Source of the DNA: Dermacentor variabilis
Lineage: Eukaryota > Arthropoda > Arachnida > Ixodida > Ixodidae
Direction: 5' to 3'
DNA length: 64,000 nucleotides
Assembly (NCBI RefSeq): GCF_050947875.1
Contig: NC_134572.1
Coordinates: 119,186,105 to 119,250,104 of the forward strand
In this document: positions 45,384-58,000 of the stretch, in pieces
Numbering within the stretch: position 1 is the stretch's first letter
Layout: every line of letters starts with the position of its first letter
Program-made: the position numbers and the translations under genes
Notes under the pieces: model-generated
Seen by the model: only the letters and a program-made list of their open reading frames with translations
Database searches by the model: none
What the model was told of the DNA's origin: nothing

Positions 45384-48300
45384 GTGAGGGCCAGAGATGG
45401 TAGCTGATCACGGCCGGTGAGGGCCAGAGATGGTATACTGATGAGCTTTGAATTAGCCTGGAGCTTATGGGTAGCCAGGGTTATGTGGAAGGGCGCAAAA
45501 AAAAAAAAAAGAGAGAGAGCTGCATAGGAAGATATTTCTCTTCAATGTGGGAGGCCACTTAGGCTGGAGGAACATGCCCTTTTTGGGGACCCAGAACGAG
45601 AAGTATGCTTACATGCAGCGTTTCCTGCGAAATTCTTCACGTTAGAACTGAACTCTAGTCTTCATATGCACATTCTTGTTGTCACTGATGCATTAAATTT
45701 CCCATTACTTAGGGCTTGGCAGTCATTCTAACTAATTTAGGGGATCACCAACTCCTTGGGCCTTCTCAAGCGAAGTTATTCCAGTATACACCTGGATGAA
45801 AGAGGGATCAATTACTCTGCAACGCCTGTCAAACAAGGCAGACATTGTGCATTCACTCAAGAATGCGGGGCTAGCATTTGCCTGATGCTTTTAGTCCTTT
45901 ATTATGTTGTGCAATGCCTACAGCATTTTAGTTAATGTTAGATGTGATATTTTTAGTATTACAGTTACTCTTTCAATCTTGACAAGATGCCTCACTCACA
46001 CTATAACCTGTGGTTAATTCTGTTACCTCTGTTTCTTGGAAAACTTTGAGCTGTGTTTACAGAAGACACTCATTGTTTGTGAGCAATAGGCACATATATC
46101 CATGACTTGAAGATGGCCTGCCTGTGGCTGTGAATGAATTCCATTGATACTAAAAACAAGGATGTGCCCAAATATTAGCACCACTATGACAGCAAGCCTG
46201 TCTGCCGAAGCAGCGCTGAGAACCGTCCTTTGGTTTTAGCAGTCGAACATGGCATACCAGTGGCTCTCCATGTATTCCATTTGGGGTAAGAACAAAGGGC
46301 ATTTATTGAGCATCTTTAAAATTGGCAGGTGCTCTGATATTAGAACGTCCTGAGTACCTGTGGACTGCCTATCTTCTGTGTCATTTTCCATGATGCGGTG
46401 GAGATGACACAAGCAACTATGTGAATGTTTTATGCTTAGCATGCATTTGATTACCTTGTTCACTACAAACAAAAGTAGTTGTGTAAAGGGAAGTTAAACG
46501 TGTTATTTAGTGACTTGGCATGTCATTATATAGTATTGATCAATATAGTAGGTGAACAAGGGAAGCTTTGCCCTGGAGACAACATTTCGACAAAGGCCAT
46601 GTCTTCATCGGACCAGTGAAGACAAGTCCCGTTGCAGAAACAGCTTTTGTTGTGTTAGTGCAGGACATATCCTTAAGTTTCCAAGTTTGTTCAGTTTTGA
46701 CTTACCTGGCTTTGCTGTAGTGGTCGCGTCTGATTAACTGTTTGGAGGCTTGTGAGACCTCAGCAAGATACAAAACACTGCAGCAACAAACATGATTAAG
46801 TGGTTATTATCCACATTGGCATTGTTAGGGACTGGAAGAAATAGTTTTTAGTTCAAGTTGCAAAGTTCAGAGGCAGACTATTCTCAACCAAGTACCTATT
46901 TAGTGTAGTTTGCTTGAAGGAGGTTTGCCTTCTAGAATACATTTGTTGTTCGCAGTTGCAGTAGTGAGAGTGAAGACAATACATTTTGTTTATGGTACCT
47001 CAGCTGAATGGCCAATTTATGAACAGAATTAATATAATACCTGTGATACTATCTGTCCATGGTTTCTATGCAATATAGATAACTTATTTTATGAATTAAC
47101 TCGTTTGTTTACCACATTTTATTCAGCTTTAGGTAATTCAAACTTCTTCAAACAAAAATGTGTGGTCCCTATAGATGTTTTGATTAACAGGACTGTAATG
47201 CAATGCCAGTGAAATTTGCCGTCACTTTTTAAAGTATTAGTGCTTTGTTCATTCTACTAATGTCTTTGTTTTGTGTTCATGGCAATATGCCTTCACTGGT
47301 GCTGAGCTGATCTCAGCGCTTTCGTACACCTTGTGATTCGTGCAGTGCTTAGCACTTCCAACGTGGCGCTCGGAGCATATGGCTGCTGACTCCTATTGCA
47401 CCAGCAGTAGTCACTGGGGACGCCAAACTGACGCATTGTGTTATGCGTTAAAAGTGAGAGCCTTTGTGACCGCATTGTGATTGCGAGAAGTGCCAGCTGC
47501 CATGCGATCCGTGTATCAGGTTTGAATTGCCGAGCACTGTACATACTGCACTTTCTGGGATCAACATTCAGAGATGAAGCACATGGTACGGCAATTGTGA
47601 AACGTACGCATTGTTGATATTCTGATGAACATGCAAGCCAGTGGCAAGAGCAGAGCTGTGCACTAACCACGCGGCTGTTTACGCTTTGACATGATGCAGG
47701 AAGAGCAGGCGCCCTGTCAGGCATGATGGAGGCGGCCCTGGCTCAGCAGCAGCAGCAGTATGACCTGTCGCAACTCAACTACACAAACAACAACAGCAGC
47801 AGCCTTGGGGCGCTAAGGCGGCCGCAGAAGGATGCACCTGCTAGCACCACTTCCTCATGCACGGACTCTGTGCTGCTGCAGGATGGGGGAGATGAACTGC
47901 AGTGGTGCGCCGACTACCCTTTCAACAGGTGGGTCTCAGAGTCTGCGTTGTAGCAAAATCTTTTTACGGGGATGCAACTGGTACAGTCAGCACGTTTTCA
48001 GTGATATAAGCATGAGTGTGATGTGATAGTTACACAACTTTATAGCCGGGGTGGCCACATGACTTGATAAGGATGTAATGGCCATTCGCGTACCTTTTGA
48101 TACTGGTGAAGCACCACACGCCTTCTGCAGAAAATGTGGGTTCAGCGAGCTCTCACCTGTGGCAAGTTATTTTTTTTACCAGTGTCATTTCCCTTTAGCT
48201 TATCATTTTTACATTTTATTTAAACATAACAACTGTTACTTCGTATGGTTGTGATTAAAGGTAGTTACTGTGACATACGAAACACTGTTGTGACAGAAAG

Positions 48301-51300
48301 CCCTGATATCTCGGGCTCTTTTTTTTAGAAGAGCAAGCTGCGCATCTTGACAAATCTTGGTCAGTTCATGAGCATGCGCTAGCATGCATAAAGGTAATGG
48401 CAGAACAAACTTAATTCCTTGAATGTTTGGGAACATGACATGGTGAACAGTAAAAAGATATATAATTGTAATATAGATTTTTTCCAGAAGTTCTGATGTA
48501 TGTACATGTGATGAATGTACATGTGCACCTGTAGCCACATACCACCATGCCAGAATAAAACGCAAGCATAAGAAAAGCCAGACTGCATGACAGGAATAAT
48601 GTAACAACTCTATAAGAATGCCATTTGTTGTTGTGCTTCATCAATGGTAAGAGTGGCTCTCTTCTGCCCACATTATCAACAGGAGCTGGCTTTGCATGGT
48701 GGATGATTTAAGTAGCACAGAATCGAGCAGAGGGAATCACTACATTTATATCGGGCCATACTTACATTCCACCTTTGCCAGTGTAAGAATACTCCTGTGA
48801 TTCATTCAGTTGTCAAGTCTCTTGGTATAGGTGAATCCCCCATTGAAATTTCAAGTAATAAAGCAGAAAAACTGTTCTACTTTGTTTGTCTCTGTTTGCT
48901 CTTCATCCAGTGCAGTGGGACATTGACTGCCACTTTTTTGATGCACACATTGTTCAGATGCCAATTTATACATGAAAATTGACTGCATAATAAGTTTGTT
49001 CTTATATATATATATTACTTTGTGCCGAGATGAAAAAGAAACGTTGTGGGGAGAAGAGGAAGATGATGTGATGCTGGTATCAATCAGGGATATTGCCCTG
49101 CCCTTTGTTATAGTGCTATACATTCTCTTTGTCTATATATCCCCTGTGAATGCTGTTCCCCGTAATATTCTGTGTAGGTCCTGTGTAAGTGTGAGCAAAA
49201 ACAAAGCTATTGCTGCTGGCCCTCTGCCCGCAGCAATAGCTTTGCGACATGGTGAAGTTTCTGGACATTACCTCCCACCACGCTCCACCTCGTGCAGCCC
49301 AGCAGAGGCTCGCATGCAGGCGCAGTCATACTTCATTTCAAGAAATCATTGCTGCTGTGGTCACATTCCAGCACAAGCTATTTTAGTTTCCCTCGCATCC
49401 TTACTTCTTTCCATTACTTTTATGTGAATGACGCCTGCCCTTTGTGCAGTACAGAAAGGTTTATTGCTTCATCCAACCTCATTTTGGTGGAAAGAAGTTG
49501 CCACACTTTGCAGCTGTGCCATGTTCACCACAAATAGTGGCTTGTCACACTTGGGAATATAAAAATTGCAGCAACGGCACAAGGCCCTGATACGGGAGGA
49601 CGTCGAAACAGCATGAGCCATGAGCTTTGGGACAGTGCATGCAGGTGAAAACGTGTGAACATTGTGAACAGGACCACAGACAAACATTTCCACAGTAATA
49701 GATCACAGTGGCACAGTTCCACTGCACTGCAGGAAGCAAGTATAGAATCCAAACAAGGGGTTTCATCCTTGTGACTCATCAACAGGCGGCCACGGTGTAC
49801 ACGTGGTGGTGTGCTTGCAAACAAAGAGCACTTCTGCTGCTTTTGTTCTTTGTGTGGGCTGGCTGTTGAATGGTGATGTCATGAAGGGAACAGCTTGCAG
49901 TTGCAGCCTGAACAGTGTGCACTGCATTGTGACTTGAGATTATATATTGGGTTTAAGAACAAAACATTTTGATGGCCGTTTAGTGCTTGCATCTCTTCCT
50001 CTTTGTCTCTCCTTGCTTTTCCGTGACGTGTGGGCTTTAGTAGCCCTTCCAAGTTGCCGTCTGGTTGTGAACTTATGTGACGTGCACCATGGGTGACGTG
50101 GCAGGATTGCATTAATATTCCACTTGTCTTAAAGGGGCGTCACAATACCTTTCAGTTACTTAATCTGTCTTGCTTTCCCTCTGCTACCTTAGGGCATTCT
50201 TCTTGGTTAGTTCAGGCACAATATGGCAAATGCGGCATTCGAAGTACTTTACCAATCTTGAGCAACCATGCTCTGTTCTTTTTTAAGCTTCTTGTTCTCT
50301 TCTACTGCCAGAAAGTTGACATAATCATTAATGTCATCATATTCAGTTAGGGCATAAGTATACAAGATATCACGAAAGATTGGGCCACAGGAAAAAGGGA
50401 CCAAGTGCACTGCAGAGCTCTGCCTTAATGGTTCCTGATGCACACTTGCAACTTCCTCGCTTAAATGTCCCCATGTAGGTGTGCAGGTTCTCTTGCAAAG
50501 CAGAAATATGGCTAAACAAAAGTCCATCAGATCTTTTAAAGATCAGCCCAGATTTATTTGTAGCTCTCCGTATGTCTCGGGTGGTGGGGGAATGCAGGAG
50601 TGCGGACTCTTGCTTTCTTGCTTCATTTTTTGTTTCTTCATTCCGTTCCAGGGAATTCCAGAGGCATCTATGCTCCTCATCGCTCACGTCATCGGGTCGG
50701 CTAATGCGGCGCAGCATCTTGTCAGTGTCCGGGGATGCCTGCGTGATAGGCAGTGACGATGGCGGCGGCCTTGGTGGTGTGGATCTTTCGTATGAGGACC
50801 TGTCTAAGAACTTTGATGCCAACCTGGCGGAAATCGACATGGAGACCTTTCGGTCGGAGGACATTCATGCCATCCTCACGCTTCCTGCCCTCTATGGAGG
50901 GGACTTCCAGTCGGCCAGCCGCGGGGAGCAGTGCGCCTCGGTGTCTGGCTCATTTCTGGAAGCTCTGCCACTGGATGCCTCTTCAGTGCAGTAAGCAACA
51001 TTTATCTACGTTAGAGTGGTATTATGCAGCATTGCGATGTGGCGAAAAAGTTTTATAAAATATAGGGTCCTCCTTTCACGTGTTCTATAATTCTTAGGTT
51101 AAAAATCAAGTGTTACTTTTAAAGAGGAAAACTGAGAGAAAATTGGGGTCTTCGCTGTCTGGCGGCGAAAAGCTCGCAATTTTCCTGGCAGCTGTCACAG
51201 ACATTTAACGCAAGCAATGGTCTCTCTTTGGTCACAAACATATTTAAACAATCTGAAACAATGAAATATGTTGTGAAAAAGAGAACAGCTTGCTAGTCAT

Positions 51301-54300
51301 GTGACCAACTCATTTCTACTACTTCTGATTAGCAGGCGATATTTGTACTATAAGAAGCACACTTACACAAACAAGCAAACAAACAAAAATGATGCTTGGT
51401 GATCCCTTCTTCACTTTGTTCTACGCACCTTATTTCGCACAGGAAACAAGTACAGGTTATTGTGCGCACAGGAGTGTGCAAAACAGATAAGATGGTTTTC
51501 CTTGTTTTACAAGCTCTTGTTGACTTACATTATCATATGCATTTCGAGCATTTCTGTATTCATCCTAGATATCCTGTATCATCCTGTTTTTTTTTACTGC
51601 TTCACGCCATACGCTCTTGCAATAAAATAATGCAATAATAAGCAGACTAACCTGTCGCCCCTCTTCGAACGTAATATAGCCAAGTAAATGTATTTTCAGC
51701 ATCACAGTTACTGTTCGCAATGCAGAGCGATGTTAGCGCTGTGTTTGCTTCCTCTAACGCTTTACCACCGTTTAGGTACCCTATGTGCAGGAAATGTGAT
51801 GTGATTAGCCATTGTCGTATTCATGTAAATGCAGCTCCTAAGAAAGCAACAAGAATTCATTCACTCAAGGCTGGCACGTGCTGAATATATTATACAGTAT
51901 GTGCCGCCTTTCACTTGAGTTATTAGCAAAAAAGAATTGTAATACATGTATTATGTTCATATATGAATGACATTGCTGATATGATATATCTTGACCATTT
52001 GCTCATGCATGGTAGGCAGTGTTCATTAGTTAAGTAACACCTGCATTTATTATTATCGTTTACAAGAGGGCTAACTTTGAGGAGAAATCGGGTTTAACCT
52101 GATTTTGATGAAACTTCTTTGGGATACAAAAATCAGGAATTATTAGTAATCAGGAATTATATATGTTTATATGCCAGTCAGTGTTTCTGCACAGAATATA
52201 AGTAATTTTAACGCAAAGCTTTATCAGGGTTGATGCCTGGGTCCTTTCTGTTCAGCTGCGTATCCTCGATCGCAGCCTCAATAATAATTGTAAATGTGTT
52301 TAATGGCGAGTTTTGAATCGGAGTCACCCAGTGCAACGGCTTGATGCTCTACCCATTAGGACTCCGACACATGCTTGGAAGGACAGAACAGCAGCCGTAC
52401 CAATCCTTCCCTCGTGCAAGCTAGCAGTTTGAGACATTGGGTGTGTGCGTCGCGTCGCATAGTGACAATTTGCTTAAACAACTGCAAGAGCGCCAGTTTA
52501 TGTCCTGTTTCCTTTGTAGCGGCTGGTGCTTTGAGACGCTGTGTGGCATTGCACTGCCTTCCGGATTGGCTCAATTCGGCCCGCACACAACACCGAGCGG
52601 GTGTTGTTCCGTCTACTTCAGCGGTGCATTGTGCATGCAAGTGCATCCTCTTGATGCTCAAGTATCAGGCTTTGTACTCCAAGTGGCATTAGGCATTCCC
52701 TTAATTGCAGCCTCTGTGCCACACCTGTAAAACCAGTTGTAGGCAAGTGTTTGAGAGTGACATCGAGCATTCTCTCCCTCATTCCCTCTCGTATACAGCA
52801 GGTGTGTGTTGTGCATTGTACTTGAGGTGTCTTTGTGTGTTCAGCTACACATGGCGATGAGGAGGCTCAGTCACAATTGTGCTCTGTAGAAGTGCACTTA
52901 GAATGTATGCATCAGTATGCTTATGATGGCTCCTTAGCAAGTCTAAACGGCTGAAGTTAAGTATATGCACAAGCCAATATGCTAAAACTTTTCATCACAT
53001 GCATTTTGCAGCAAACGCTTTATGTTAACATAGATTTCCACAATGTGTGGGATCTGCATATTTTTTTCATTAGAAACTTCAGTTTGCTGAGCCAACATTG
53101 TCAGTATTGTAAGTTGCAAAGATTCAGCATAACAGCAGATCTGTCTGCTTAGCTTGCCTCGAATGCAACTAAGTGTTAGAAATAATTTTACAATTAATTT
53201 TTAAGCTGGAATTTGTTAAGATAAGCTTTCTATAAGCTACTTAGGTTTAAAATCTACATATAGATAATTTTCATGCATTCAGTGCATTTCCATTAAGCTG
53301 AATCTCTGGTAATGCCAACAGATCTGCAAAGTGCCTTCGTGTTCAGCATCAGTCATTAACACATAGACTTCTTGGGGGGAATTGTTGCAGGTATGCATTG
53401 AAGTCTTACTACTACTAATAAAGAAAGACAATCTATATTTACATGTTGATAGAAAATTACAGTGTTTGTTTCTTGAACTATCTGCTGTGACTGTATTACT
53501 GCATGAAGCTAGGCTTCTAAATTAAATTATATGGCTAATAAAAATTGAAAACTGAAATTGGCCCGTATAAGCTGTGCCAATGCATGAAGTAGCACCTTAG
53601 TGTAGCGAAGCACTACTACACATTGGAAATTTTCCAGGAAGCATGTGTTTCGTGCTTTGTGTTCGTATCTTCACGACTGAAGAAAGTTGAAAAACATTAA
53701 TTACTTTCTGAGGACACAGTGGGCCACCAAGGAGTATTGTGATATCGGTGTGTGACGCTTGCTCCTCTCAGGAGACAGCCTGGCTTGCCTGATCAAATGA
53801 AAACACATCTTGACCTGATTATATGGGCAACCAGGAAGAAAGAGATCAAATACGAGGTATAGGCTCACAGGAAGATGGAGGAGATTGAGGAGCCATTCCA
53901 CTCTGGGAAGGTGAATGAATGACCAGTGAAGCTGTAGCACATCACACAGGGTTAGACAGGGGTACATGTATTTATTTCCATCATTTGATAATGGTAGTGA
54001 TGATAGCTTTGTGGTTACTGTGATATGCACCGATTGGTTCGGTTACATCCTTAACAGATCTTTGGCCAAAATTAAATCTATGCACAGCTGTTGTTGACTA
54101 ATTAAGTGACTTGGATTGGTGTGGCACGTCAAAGCAAGCTCTTCTAGCACAAACTGAGTGAACCATTTCTTGTATGGTTTGGAAATATCCACATCGAAGT
54201 CTTCAACGACGATCACACGGGTAGTGTCGTCACGGCTAACCAAGGCTAAATGTGTGGTCATGAACTTCCCGATACCACACTTGGGTGTGCTGGAGATATA

Positions 54301-55013
54301 TATACACAATAGATATCACAATTCCCTCTTTCATTTCTACGGCACAGACATCCCCACAGTCAGTGACATTGTCCTCGTGTGAGTCAAGAGCGTATGGTTG
54401 TACATGCATTTTGTCCTTTGTGTATATGGCAGTGCCTCCTGTTTATAAGTCCATGTGCTGTTCACAAACGATTCCAGTATACCCACCGACTTGAAGCAGT
54501 GCATCTTGATTTATTTATTTCATTTATTATTATTAAATGCGAAGCATTTCATGGCGAACATTTGCCACTTTGACAGTACTATCTAGCCACCTATGTTTTG
54601 GTGCATTCATGGTCGTCTCAGTAACTTGGTACGTGCAAAAAAATTGGCATACTATGAAAAGAGTATATGACAAACATAAATGATCAGTCATGACGTGAAT
54701 ATCATGATGTGTGTCATGTAGGTGTTGAAACAGCTGTGTATGTCGTGGTGCTCTCATGGTCATTTCATTAACTTGGTAGGTACCGAAGTTGGCATAGTAT
54801 GACACAGTATGACACAGTATGACACAGTATGACACAAGTGTATGATGAACATAAATGGTAGGTCATGACATGAATATCATGACGTGTGTCATGTAGGTCA
54901 TGAAACAGCCGTTTACATCTTGGTGCTCTTGTGGTCGTATTGTTAATTTGGTAGGCTTCCCGCACACTGCTTTGCATAACATCGATTCCCACAGGGTAAG
55001 GTATCTGCCAGCT

Positions 55014-55045
<32 letters not shown>

Positions 55046-58000
55046 TATTGGCAGAGTGCTTGAATCCTGCTTCACCTCTGCTGCAGGTCGGCCCAGTATT
55101 CCACTATCTCTGGGATCGGCTCATGCTCACTTTTTCTATCGTTCACACGTACATGAAAAATAGATGGCACCCTAGCCATATGAAGCTTTGCTGTAATTGA
55201 TAGACAGCAGGCAAAGAAGGGAGGCCTCAGCTTTGAGCCAATGTTTTTGACGAGGGGACTTGTTTTCGAAGACAGGTGCCCTAGTTGAAACATTGGTTCT
55301 AGGCTGAAACATCCCTCATACATCCACTTTTCATAAAAACAATGAAACAAGGCATTACCAACATAAGTAAAATGTGCATTCAGGCTGGCATGAGTGAACG
55401 AGCTGGTGTGCTAAATAGACTATCAGTGAAATTTCCTTTTTTCTTTTAGCGCAAAAACAGAGAGCAGCTCGGGACATGAGGAAGATTCTGGCGAGATGTC
55501 CATCTGCAGGGACGAGCCACTCTTCTCACCCGTCAAGGAGTGTGGACCCCCGCTGACGGGAGGGCGGGTTGGTGCTGGCAACGGGGGTGCCCTCTCCACG
55601 GACAGCCTGGACTGCAGCTCGTTTGAGGAGCATGACCTTGTGCTGACGTGCCAGGCCAACAAGGACAACTACACAATAGCCTTCCAGCAGAGTGGAACAC
55701 ACTTCTCCGACGACCTATCGGAAGGCAGCGTGCCCTCGGACCAGCAGAGCCACCACAGCAGCAGTGCTGCAAGCGCTGCGGTAGGTCGTTGTGGCAGGAA
55801 GTTTAGTTAGTTTGGCTGAACAGAATTGAACAGCCACAAAAGATGGGGATGTACAGTGTAGAATACATCCCCTCTTTTGCGCTGTTCGACTTGCTTCAAC
55901 ATGAACCAACAAGCCCTTTTCAGCATGCTCCTGTAGCTGGTTGGTTTGCTTGAATTGTATCGTATTTGCTGTGTTAAAGGAACTACCATTCACAACATGT
56001 TTTTGGGTCGGGGTGGGAACAAGAAGGGCGTGTTTCACTTTGATGAAAACTAGCATTCTTTTATTCCATAAGCAAAGAATTATATTTTTCATTTGGTTCT
56101 GAAAGTGGTGCAAAAATGACGTATGGTTTCACTCGACAGTGGAACAGTGTAAGCAAAACTGTGTACCATCATGTGACCTAAAACCTTTCCAGGGAGAGTT
56201 ATATTGCTTAAGTACATTGACGTAGTGCTTAAAATTGTATTTTAGGCGCTTCTGCTAACTTTTGTTTGCATTGTAGAGTAATTTCTTTCTAATTTTCATT
56301 AACGCATGTTGAAAAGTAGCGCTGCCTTGCCTTGGTGCAGATTAAAGAGTGGTGCATCAGCGAATCCTCATATGTGCGCTGTTCACTCTAAGAAAAGTTT
56401 ACATCCTTTGGAGCGTATATTTGCCACACAACAGTAATCGTCATCTGTCCTGCCCGCATTCCCTTTCTTGAAAATGCTGTGCTCGTTAATTTCCTGTCAG
56501 AAATGCTATGTCATGCTGATAACGTGCATGCCGTTCGTTACTGGAAAGTACCGGGCTCGCCGCGTTAAAGAAAAGAAATGCGGACAAGACAGATGACGAT
56601 TATTGTTGTGTGGCAAATATGCACCCCAAAGGGTGCCACTGTTTTTAAAAAAGAGTGTTGACATGGGGGACGTGCATCAGTGAAATTCACATTGTGGTAG
56701 TAGTGTCAGGGTTGCTGTCAAAACGTTTTTGCGCTTTTAAGGCATGTCGTTGTCATCACAACACCAGTGTAGGCATTCTTTACCATAGTATGCTTGCCAG
56801 AGTGTTGCACAAAAGGCTTGGATTTCGGCGGCAGTGTCAACTGAAAACACACATTGCACAGACTTTGTCTGTAGGAAACACATGAGATATTATGTGACTA
56901 AGAAAAAAAAGAAAAACAATAATTATGTGCTGAGGAGGGCTATCAGGGTCATAATGTCGGTGTTTAACACAAATTAACAATTTCTGCTGAAACCCTATGC
57001 GCTTACATTTTCTCGCTTTTACCGGTGTTGCATTGCCGTCGCGTTCAGTATTAAGTGTTGCTGGAATCCATACACAGTTTAAAGAAGGACTATGCAGATA
57101 GAAAAAATGTTTTAAGAATGTCTACTCACTTTCCTAAGAAACGGCTGTGTGTTTAGACATTTCGAATGGTAGGCTTTCTATAGCGCTACAAAATAGGATG
57201 TCTTTTTAAATTGGTAGACAGTTCCTCTAAAAGACAGAAAGCAGCACAAAACAGACAGGATGTCCTGTAAAGTACAGGACCACAGGACCCAGTGCTAGGG
57301 GTGTGCAAATTTTTGAGACCAAATTAAATACAAATTGAATAGCGCCAGAAGCGAACCGAATATTGGATACTTCTCAAGTAGTTTTTAAATAATGAACAGC
57401 TGTTTTCGTAATTAGTATAAAACAATGTTCACATCCTAGTATTCATGATGTCAGCAAATTTCTTTAGTTACATCGCATGTTATGGAGCATTCTTTGTTAA
57501 AAGCACAAATGAAACATTCGGAACAAACACAGCAGTTTGGTTGCATACACTCCATACAGAAGATTCCTCGGAGCGTGCAAACGATCGCTTTATAGTCATT
57601 AAAGCCTAGCTTCCTGAGCGACATAGCCCGCTCCACTATGTAAGCTTTCATTATGTTTTATACGTATACAGTCACCGACCGTTTATTCTGACCTCACGGG
57701 GACTGCGGAAATGTCCGAATAAACAGGTGTCAGGAAAAGCAGATTAAGCAAAAAAAGAAAAAGAAATCCTTTATTTCCACGCACTTATTCGGGCTTGGCA
57801 GTAGGCTTGAAGAAATTGTAAATGCGCCGTTGCACGCTGTTCCGTTTACGCGCAATCAGATAAGCCTGAATCTTGGAGAGGGTTGTACGGTCACTATAGG
57901 CGGCTGAAAGCACAGTCACTGCTTGTACGCGCTCCGCATGCGACAGCAGTGTAGCACGTGGTGCATCATCTTCCGACTCGGAGTCATCGTCCGGCAGTGC

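Noticed and set aside
50370..50864. 164-codon minus-strand frame over exon 3
   Set aside because: It is the antisense shadow of a well-supported plus-strand exon with matching splice phases.
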